A DNA stretch of 11,646 bases. Origin: Syntrophobacterales bacterium (GTDB lineage Bacteria > Desulfobacterota > Syntrophorhabdia > Syntrophorhabdales > WCHB1-27). Below the pieces are notes generated by a model. That model searched no databases, was not told where the DNA came from, and saw nothing but the letters and a program-made list of their open reading frames with translations. Location of the stretch: contig JADGQN010000110.1 of the NCBI GenBank assembly GCA_017881765.1, forward strand, positions 1 through 11,646, given 5' to 3'. How positions within the stretch are numbered: the first letter of the stretch is position 1; each line of letters opens with the position of its first letter. The position numbers and the translations under genes were made by a program. Shown here piece by piece: positions 7,371 to 11,646 of this stretch.

Positions 7371-8369
7371 ATGAGAGCAGAAAGATGCAAGACAAAACTT
7401 TTCGGAGTGGTGCTCGGATGTGCGTTGTCCGTAACGCTGACAGGCTCACTTTGGAGCCAACCGGCTTATCCGACGAAGCCGATCGACCTGCTCATCGGCT
7501 ATGCGCCCGGCGCCTCCGGTGATCTTACGGAGCGGCTTCTGGCAGGCAAAGCGGAAAAGATTCTGGGTCAGCCCTTTATCACAACCAATAACGGCGGCGG
7601 CAGCGGTGCAGTGGCTGTGACCCTGGGCGCTAAGAAGGCGCCGGACGGCTATAATCTGCTCGGCTCCTCAAGCACGGCCCTCGTGAGGGTCCCGCTGTTC
7701 AACACGGTTCCGTATAAATGGGACGACGTCACGCCCATCATGCATTTCGCCGCGCCGGTTCTGACCTCACTTGTGGTAAAGTCGGATTCACCCTGGAAAA
7801 CCCTCAAAGAGCTCGTCGATTACGCCAAGAAGAACCCCGGCAAGGTAAGCTACAGCACTTTAGGCGTTGGATCGCCCATGCACATGGCCATGGAGTATAT
7901 CGCGAAACAGGAAGGAGGCATCAAGTGGACACATGTTCCCTACCAGGGAACTATGCCTGCCTTCATGGCGCTGCTCGGTGGCCACGTATCGGTCCAGTTG
8001 GGCTCCGGCGAGTGCGTTCCCTACATAAAGGATGGTACGCTACGGCTGCTCGCAAACGTGGGCGAAAGGCGGGTCAAGACTTTTCCGGACGTGCCGACCC
8101 TTAAAGAGCTGGGCTATGATTACTTCAATGAAACCGTTTTTCTATTTGCGGCTCCTAAGGCAACCCCCCAGCCCATCATCGATAAGCTTGACAAGACGTT
8201 TCACCAGGCCATGTCTGACCCTGACTTCACCAACCTTGTTGCGAAACTGGAGTTTGAGCCCACGTACAGGAACTCCGCTGATACCGCCAAATACCTGCAG
8301 GATGCCAACAGGCGCCTTGCAAAGATGGTGCAGGAGCTGAAGATACCGAAGTCCGACGAAAAAAAGTAA
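7371..8369 (+). CDS. Bug/TctC-family periplasmic solute-binding receptor, tandem copy 2
   Basis: A 332-residue paralogue of the preceding gene, about 70% identical across its whole length by eye alignment, with one extra glycine in KQEGGIKW. An in-frame ATG at 7326 would add 15 residues. The ATG at 7371 is preferred because it aligns exactly with the start of copy 1 and has the same GAGGTGTTT ribosome-binding segment before it; the extra residues do not resemble a signal peptide. The hydrophobic core (LFGVVLGCALSVTLTG) marks a Sec signal with cleavage near SLWSQ/PAYP. The pocket loop differs from copy 1: PGASGD versus PGGIVD at 46-51, with the aspartate retained, so ligand preference may differ. 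Its stop codon abuts the palindromic element at 8369-8589. It is probably co-transcribed with copy 1. Confidence 0.92.
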   Translation: MRAERCKTKLFGVVLGCALSVTLTGSLWSQPAYPTKPIDLLIGYAPGASGDLTERLLAGKAEKILGQPFITTNNGGGSGAVAVTLGAKKAPDGYNLLGSSSTALVRVPLFNTVPYKWDDVTPIMHFAAPVLTSLVVKSDSPWKTLKELVDYAKKNPGKVSYSTLGVGSPMHMAMEYIAKQEGGIKWTHVPYQGTMPAFMALLGGHVSVQLGSGECVPYIKDGTLRLLANVGERRVKTFPDVPTLKELGYDYFNETVFLFAAPKATPQPIIDKLDKTFHQAMSDPDFTNLVAKLEFEPTYRNSADTAKYLQDANRRLAKMVQELKIPKSDEKK

Positions 8370-8589
8370 TACCGATTTGCATTCAAGTGTATACCTTCCG
8401 GGTACCCGCCACCGGCGGGTGTGCTGCGTCCTTACAGGATGCTTCCTTACAGGATGCTTCGCTATCGCTATCGCTCTCCTCGACGTACTTCCAGTACGCC
8501 CGGGTACCCGCTCGCCGGTGGGGCTCCTCGCTGCCGCCCGGGGTACCCGGCCGAAGGCTGGGTCGTCCAACTTGAAGGCAAATCGGTAT
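8369..8589. repeat. Palindromic intergenic element with 20-bp inverted ends (MITE-like)
   Basis: The gap between two convergent genes is almost fully taken up by one symmetrical element. The 20-bp ends at 8369-8388 and 8570-8589 are inverted copies with one mismatch (19/20). Inside are a GGGTACCC at 8400-8407 mirrored by one at 8541-8548, CCACCGGCG (8409-8417) mirrored exactly by CGCCGGTGG (8513-8521), and a third GGGTACCC in the middle (8502-8509). The core holds a perfect 15-bp tandem duplication (8431-8445 and 8446-8460), a short GCTATC repeat (8461-8475) and a small perfect hairpin CGTACT-TCC-AGTACG (8484-8498 region). It encodes no credible protein. This architecture suggests a non-autonomous mobile or REP-like element. 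No target-site duplication could be made out. It may also act as a two-way terminator for the flanking genes. Confidence 0.6.
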
Positions 8590-8593
8590 AGGC

Positions 8594-9589
8594 TTACTTA
8601 CCGACGTAGAGGCCTATTTCCTTCAGGATAGGAACGCCTACTTCCTCCGCGTTCCTGATCGTCTGTCTCACGAATTCCGGTCCGCCATACTGGGGGTCCT
8701 CCCCGCCGATGTCGTGAAGCTTCTTGAACCTCGGATCATCGTAAATCTTTTTGGAAGCGCCGGTGAGATACGTTTTTATTTGCTCAGGCGTGTTCTTATG
8801 GGCATAGATGGCGACATAGGTCATCAGCTTTGCAGCATCCGGGAAGCCGAGCTCGACTATGCACGGTATATTGGGCTGGTCGCTATATCTCTTTTCGCTA
8901 TAGAACGCGAGGGGTCGCACCTTTCCCGCCCTTATCTGGTCACTGACCGTGCCATAGGGAAGGCTTGCAGCGTGGATGTGGCCGCCCAGTAAGGCTGATA
9001 GAGCCTCGGGGCTGCCCTTGTATGGTACGTCAGTCGCCTGGACGCCTGCCTTCTTGAATATATCGAGCGCGATTATGTGCGGGGGTGTCCCCCGGCCTGA
9101 ATGAGCCCAGTTCAACTGCCCCGGATTTTTCTTCCCGTAGTTGAGCAGATCATTGAGGCTCTTCCATGGGGAATCAGCCTTCACCATCATAGCCAGCCTC
9201 CACGCCATGAAATTGGCTATGGGAACCAGGTCATCCGGGTCGAACGGTATCTTCTGGGTCTTCGTAGTAATTGCAAAGAACCCCTGGCCCAGGGTAACAA
9301 GTTTATAACCATCCGGTTTGGCGCTGATGACCTCGGCCGCGGCCAGGCTCCCGCCGGCACCCGGTTTGTTGACTACGGCAATGGGCTGGCCCAGATAGGT
9401 CGGTGCGATATCGGCAATCAGTCTGGCCATGATGTCTATCGAGGCCCCCGCAGTGTACGGGCAAAGAAGTTCAATCGGTTTTGCAGGATAGTCCGCGGCC
9501 GAAGCAATCGTTGCCCAAACAGCTCCGAGCGACAAAAGCACCGCAGCTAGTGCAACGATCCCATTCCTCGTGTTGGATCTGTTTCTCAT
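8594..9589 (-). CDS. Bug/TctC-family periplasmic solute-binding receptor, divergent third copy
   Basis: A 331-residue exported receptor of the tripartite tricarboxylate transporter family, clearly more distant from the two tandem copies than they are from each other. The signal peptide has a basic start (MRNRSNTRN), a hydrophobic stretch (about 10-29) and an ASA/ADYPAKP cleavage region near residues 31-32. Family blocks follow: IELLCPYTAGASIDIMAR (pocket loop with the conserved D and the canonical A-R), NKPGAGGSLAAAEV, KPDGYKL, NPGQLNWAHSGRGTPPH, VPYKGSPEALSALLGGH and the C-terminal EEVGVPILKEIGL. It is read toward the tandem pair and meets them at the palindromic element. A G-rich ribosome-binding site (GGGGGGTG, 9594-9601) precedes the ATG. 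With no TctAB partner nearby it must serve a transporter encoded elsewhere, or act as a sensor. Confidence 0.92.
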   Translation of the reverse strand: MRNRSNTRNGIVALAAVLLSLGAVWATIASAADYPAKPIELLCPYTAGASIDIMARLIADIAPTYLGQPIAVVNKPGAGGSLAAAEVISAKPDGYKLVTLGQGFFAITTKTQKIPFDPDDLVPIANFMAWRLAMMVKADSPWKSLNDLLNYGKKNPGQLNWAHSGRGTPPHIIALDIFKKAGVQATDVPYKGSPEALSALLGGHIHAASLPYGTVSDQIRAGKVRPLAFYSEKRYSDQPNIPCIVELGFPDAAKLMTYVAIYAHKNTPEQIKTYLTGASKKIYDDPRFKKLHDIGGEDPQYGGPEFVRQTIRNAEEVGVPILKEIGLYVGK

Positions 9590-9620
9590 GCATCACCCCC
9601 CGTAGAGTCACTAGCGTAAA

Positions 9621-9648
9621 AGTATCAATGAGAAGATTATGATGTCAA
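9621..9648 (-). promoter_or_regulatory. Promoter of the minus-strand Bug receptor gene
   Basis: On the minus strand a perfect TTGACA (9643-9648) is followed after 16 bases by GATACT (9621-9626), a 4/6 match to the -10 consensus. Transcription would start near 9614, leaving a leader of about 25 nt that contains the G-rich ribosome-binding site. Confidence 0.6.
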
Positions 9649-9649
9649 G

Positions 9650-10171
9650 CAAAAAGCTCCGTTCGAATGGCCTAATCGCGGCCGGTAGTGGTCGCCGCTG
9701 GTTAATAATAAGAGGGTTCCGGCGGAAACCCAGGGCCAACCTATCCGGGTCTAGTGTTGTTCCCCCTAGGTGACTGTTAAGGGGTACATAGCGGTCATTA
9801 CTATGCGACTTGGGCGTGATATGCGTAGCCAGGTTTCGAGTATGGTTGACCGAAAATGCGAATATGGAACCGGGTTTCCCGGTTCATGAGTACAATCGAT
9901 AATCTTGAACACCCAAAGAGTTTGGAGATGTGTCATTTATGAGGCACGGCTGGGCGGTTCACGAGATGCTGAAGCGTGGGAACTAATTGTTCTTGATATC
10001 TCTACCGGGAGTTAGTATGGTCTCTTACCGAATCGTCTCTTGTGGGGGAGTGTGGAGAGGCGAATCATAGGGAGGGCTCAATTTCACGGTGCCCATTGCC
10101 CAAAGGCGTCATCAACCAAGAAATGGAGCGGTCTGTTCGACTTACACGAAGGACAGGTGAAGCAAGGTTAA
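9650..10171. other. Non-coding stretch with several hairpins; no gene recognised
   Basis: All frames are interrupted by stops and no protein family could be recognised. Several inverted repeats occur: GGGTTCC/GGAAACCC (9714-9731, one bulge), CATAG/CTATG (9787-9805), a perfect 8-bp stem GAACCGGG-TTT-CCCGGTTC (9867-9885) and an 8-bp stem with one G-U pair (10033-10063). None is followed by a T-run. The stretch could hold a structured RNA, the upstream region of the 10172 gene, or a decayed insertion. No tRNA or known riboswitch core was recognised. Confidence 0.4.
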
Positions 10172-10423
10172 ATGTCCATCCACGTAATTCCAATCAATAG
10201 ACTCAGCCTTGAAGCCTTGCGAGGCGTTATTGAAGAATTTATCTCAAGAGGGGGCACTGATTATGGTGAAGTAGAGGTTTCGCCGGAAACAAGGTTCAGA
10301 CAGGTAAGGCACAGACTCGAAAAGGGATTGGCAGTTCTTATCTTTGATGACGAGACTGAAACGACCAATATATTCCTGGCTGATGACCCTATCCTGAGAG
10401 GGGTTAAGGCATTAACCGAGTGA
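10172..10423 (+). CDS. yheU: YheU-like small protein (UPF0270 family)
   Basis: An 83-residue cytoplasmic protein of unknown function. It matches the remembered pattern of E. coli YheU (about 72 residues): an opening of V-I-P then a helix (LSLEALRGVIEEFISR), the hallmark G-T-D-Y-G-E at 28-33, then a second helix with R-x-x-Q-V...L-x-x-G-x-A-V-L-I-F and an E-T-x-N-I stretch near the end. It carries a few extra residues at the C-terminus. A short AGG at 10165-10167 lies 4 bases before the ATG. It stands alone, with about 580 bp upstream back to the minus-strand receptor and about 400 bp downstream, so its genomic context does not hint at a role. Confidence 0.8.
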   Translation: MSIHVIPINRLSLEALRGVIEEFISRGGTDYGEVEVSPETRFRQVRHRLEKGLAVLIFDDETETTNIFLADDPILRGVKALTE

Positions 10424-10442
10424 TCAGGAAAGAATACTCATC

Positions 10443-10468
10443 TGCCGGTATCGATATGATAACCGGCA
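10443..10468 (+). terminator. Weak hairpin after the YheU-like gene
   Basis: TGCCGGT (10443-10449) pairs perfectly with ACCGGCA (10462-10468), and three more base pairs (ATC/GAT) can extend it past a one-base bulge. It starts 20 bases after the stop codon. The tail is A-rich, not T-rich, on this strand, so it is a poor intrinsic terminator for the plus-strand gene. On the minus strand it would be preceded by the T-run rather than followed by it. Confidence 0.35.
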
Positions 10469-10689
10469 AAACACAGAGCATTCAGGCGAGCCGGCACCAG
10501 ATATTGGTCTTTCTCATTTGATGCTTCCTCCTAAGCCTTGTAATCCATATTTCTCGTTCAGTTGCAGATTACTTCCCGAAACAAACACTTGCATGAGAAG
10601 CATCTGTGTGATAAGAGTCATCATATATATATCCCTGCGATCACTATATTGATCATGAAGACGCTGGTGGCTATTGATCGCAATGCACA

Positions 10690-10720
10690 TCTATTTGATC
10701 TGAATGCATGATCAAATAGA
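10690..10720. promoter_or_regulatory. Perfect 11-bp inverted repeat, candidate operator
   Basis: TCTATTTGATC (10690-10700) and GATCAAATAGA (10710-10720) are exact inverted copies separated by 9 bases. It lies 100 bp before the lipocalin-like start. A weak promoter-like pair (TTGATC at 10695-10700, 16 bases, then TAGAAA at 10717-10722) falls within it, so a dimeric repressor bound here could shut the promoter. Without a T-run a terminator role is unlikely. Confidence 0.5.
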
Positions 10721-10819
10721 AATGGCGCGATCCATGTTCTCTGTTCTGCACCGGTCACGGTATTCTTCATCTCTGCTTTGGTTTAGGTTATGCCATAGTC
10801 AATTAATGGGAGGTGATTA

Positions 10820-11317
10820 ATGAAAGCGAAGTATTGGTTACTGCGGGTCGCGGTCTTGTTTGTTGCCGTGGTGTTGCTCGTCCGACCCACGCTCGCTGAC
10901 GACAAGGACAAGGTTGTCGGGGTCTGGAAGTTGGTATCCGTAGTCTACGAGGATAATGCGACCAAGGAGCGGACGCCGGTGCTCGGCGAGCATCCGAAGG
11001 GCTGTCAGATTGCCACACGCGAGGGGCGCTGGCTTGCACTGGTGACAGGTGAAGGACGCAAGGTACCTCAGAACGACAAGGAGCGGAGCGACGCTTTGCG
11101 TTCCATGATCGCCTACACGGGGAAGTATCGGGTGGAGAGTGGAAAAGTCATCACCAAGGTTGAGGCTGCGTGGAACGAAGCCTGGGTCGGCACGGAACAG
11201 GAACGGTTCTATCGGTTCGAAGGTGACCGCCTGCTCCTCGAAAGTCCACCTCAACCTCACCCCAATCTCTTGGGTAAGGTAGTGCGCATCATCGTGATCT
11301 GGGAACGAGAGAAATAA
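10820..11317 (+). CDS. Secreted lipocalin-like domain protein
   Basis: A 165-residue exported protein. Residues 1-26 are a clear signal peptide (basic start, hydrophobic core LLRVAVLFVAVVLLV, cleavage at TLA/DD). The mature part fits the lipocalin-like domain family: the opening G34-x-W36-x-L-V-S40, a G-E-H-P-x-G segment (56-61), E-G-R-W-x-A (68-73), the Y-x-G-K-Y-R-V block at 99-105, a W-x-G-T-x-x-x-R-x-Y strand (122-131) and a final G-D-R-L-L-L-E (135-141). These are beta-strand-rich and would form a small barrel in the periplasm; the ligand is unknown. A very strong ribosome-binding site (GGGAGGTGA, 10808-10816) sits 3 bases before the ATG, suggesting high translation. It is a single-gene unit. 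Family assignment is by recalled pattern; the export call is firm. Confidence 0.78.
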   Translation: MKAKYWLLRVAVLFVAVVLLVRPTLADDKDKVVGVWKLVSVVYEDNATKERTPVLGEHPKGCQIATREGRWLALVTGEGRKVPQNDKERSDALRSMIAYTGKYRVESGKVITKVEAAWNEAWVGTEQERFYRFEGDRLLLESPPQPHPNLLGKVVRIIVIWEREK

Positions 11318-11369
11318 GAAAGAGCTGGATCGTAGCAACACTATCTTTCAGACCTCAGGCCGGCCATGG

Positions 11370-11399
11370 CCGTTCTCAAGTCCCTGCCCGGGAGAACGG
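11370..11399 (+). terminator. Hairpin after the lipocalin-like gene
   Basis: CCGTTCTC (11370-11377) pairs perfectly with GAGAACGG (11392-11399) around a 14-nt loop. An alternative inner TCCC/GGGA pairing competes with part of it. It starts about 50 bases past the stop codon. A T-rich tract appears only some 25-40 bases later, so intrinsic termination would be inefficient. Confidence 0.35.
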
Positions 11400-11495
11400 A
11401 ACGTCGTGCAGCCCGTCTTTCGTCTATTTTTCTTTCTCGCGTGTCAACTGCATAGGGCATACCATTTGTTGGTGCGGGCCTTGATGAATAAAAAA

Positions 11496-11525
11496 TTGCG
11501 ACCTTTGCAACAGCCATCGTAAAAT
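11496..11525 (+). promoter_or_regulatory. Possible promoter of the gene starting at 11562
   Basis: TTGCGA (11496-11501, 4/6) is followed after 18 bases by TAAAAT (11520-11525, 5/6 to the -10 consensus). Transcription would start near 11532, about 30 nt before the ATG. The local AT-richness fits a promoter, but neither box is perfect. Confidence 0.4.
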
Positions 11526-11561
11526 GACCATAATAAATCAACCGGTTTCCCGAGAGGTAAC

Positions 11562-11646
11562 ATGCTGGCCTTATCCGACTTGAAAAAGCTGGCAGAAATG
11601 TCCACTGCCGAAAGGGCCTTCTTAAGTGTCTATCTGGCGGGACCGC
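11562..11646 (+). CDS. Start of a truncated gene, possibly a baeRF-type release-factor-like protein
   Basis: An ATG at 11562 preceded by GAGAGGT (11552-11558) opens a frame that runs without a stop to the window edge, giving 28 codons. The residues begin MLALSDLKKLAEMSTAER and continue AFLSVYLAGP. A short helix followed by an L-S-V-Y-L strand is how bacterial homologues of the archaeal/eukaryotic release factor 1 (baeRF families) often begin, so that is the best guess. It is a guess from few residues; a real gene start is more certain than its identity. Confidence 0.5.
   Translation, partial: MLALSDLKKLAEMSTAERAFLSVYLAGP

Larger units (their letters stand above)
10424..10819. other. AT-rich intergenic region with clustered GATC sites
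   Basis: This 396-bp gap has no credible ORF. It is visibly more AT-rich than the genes around it. Six GATC tetramers occur within 94 bp (starting at 10639, 10651, 10676, 10697, 10710 and 10729), several within a repeated T-A-T-T-(T)-G-A-T-C pattern. It also holds an alternating TATATATA run near 10623-10632 and an 8-bp inverted pair GATGCTTC/GAAGCATC (10520-10527 and 10597-10604). It probably serves as the control region of the lipocalin-like gene. Confidence 0.45.

Noticed and set aside
7410..7425. Lipobox-like VLGC in the signal peptide of the second tandem receptor
   Set aside because: The hydrophobic core continues well past the cysteine and the usual Bug cleavage region is further on; copy 1 has serine at the same place.
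8142..8570. 142-codon open frame on the minus strand spanning the end of the second receptor and the palindromic element
   Set aside because: Half is antisense to a real gene and the rest is the GC-rich palindrome; low-complexity arginine/proline composition.
10690..10720. FNR-like site (TTGAT...ATCAA) in the inverted repeat
   Set aside because: The half-sites are 11 bases apart, whereas FNR/CRP-type sites need a 4-base spacer in TTGAT-N4-ATCAA.
10838..11341. 167-codon open frame on the minus strand opposite the lipocalin-like gene
   Set aside because: Antisense to a gene with clear signal peptide, domain motifs and ribosome-binding site; no supporting features of its own.
1..11646. CRISPR array, tRNA, rRNA or insertion-sequence transposase
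   Set aside because: No regularly spaced direct repeats, no cloverleaf or rRNA segments and no transposase-like protein were recognised on either strand.

Overview
The window looks like a chromosomal stretch from a moderately GC-rich Gram-negative bacterium that lives at least partly on organic acids. Three periplasmic solute receptors of the Bug/TctC family, an EmrAB-type tripartite efflux pair and an AprA/AprB-like flavoprotein-ferredoxin pair together suggest a deltaproteobacterial (Desulfobacterota, perhaps Syntrophorhabdus-like) anaerobe. That placement is an inference from gene content; no rRNA or other strict marker is present.

Layout. (1) 52-2119: a small 2[4Fe-4S] ferredoxin followed by an FAD oxidoreductase resembling the alpha subunit of adenylylsulfate reductase / fumarate reductase, probably one electron-transfer complex. 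(2) 2349-6203: a MarR-type repressor whose promoter overlaps a perfect 12-bp palindrome and a near-copy of it, then an EmrA-like membrane fusion protein, an EmrB-like 14-helix exporter and a cytidylate kinase-like protein, all on + and closely spaced. This reads as one drug/organic-solute efflux operon under its own repressor, with an unexpected nucleotide-kinase-like last gene. (3) 6334-8369: two tandem Bug receptors, about 70% identical, a recent duplication that includes the ribosome-binding region. (4) 8369-8589: the gap between convergent genes is almost entirely filled by a ~221-bp palindromic element with 20-bp inverted ends. (5) 8594-9589 (-): a third, more distant Bug receptor with a recognisable promoter. 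(6) 9650-10171: about 520 bp with no convincing gene but several hairpins. (7) 10172-10423: a YheU-like (UPF0270) small protein. (8) 10424-10819: an AT-rich non-coding stretch with clustered GATC sites and an 11-bp perfect inverted repeat. (9) 10820-11317: a secreted lipocalin-like protein. (10) 11562 to the window edge: the first 28 codons of a gene that may be a bacterial release-factor-like (baeRF) protein.

How the parts may fit: the Bug receptors would bind carboxylates in the periplasm, but no TctA/TctB membrane partners are present here, so they are orphans in this window. The flavoprotein pair could act on an unsaturated or aromatic acid or a related metabolite, and EmrAB would expel toxic acids or aromatics sensed by the MarR protein. 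The separate genes are well supported; the links between blocks are inference.
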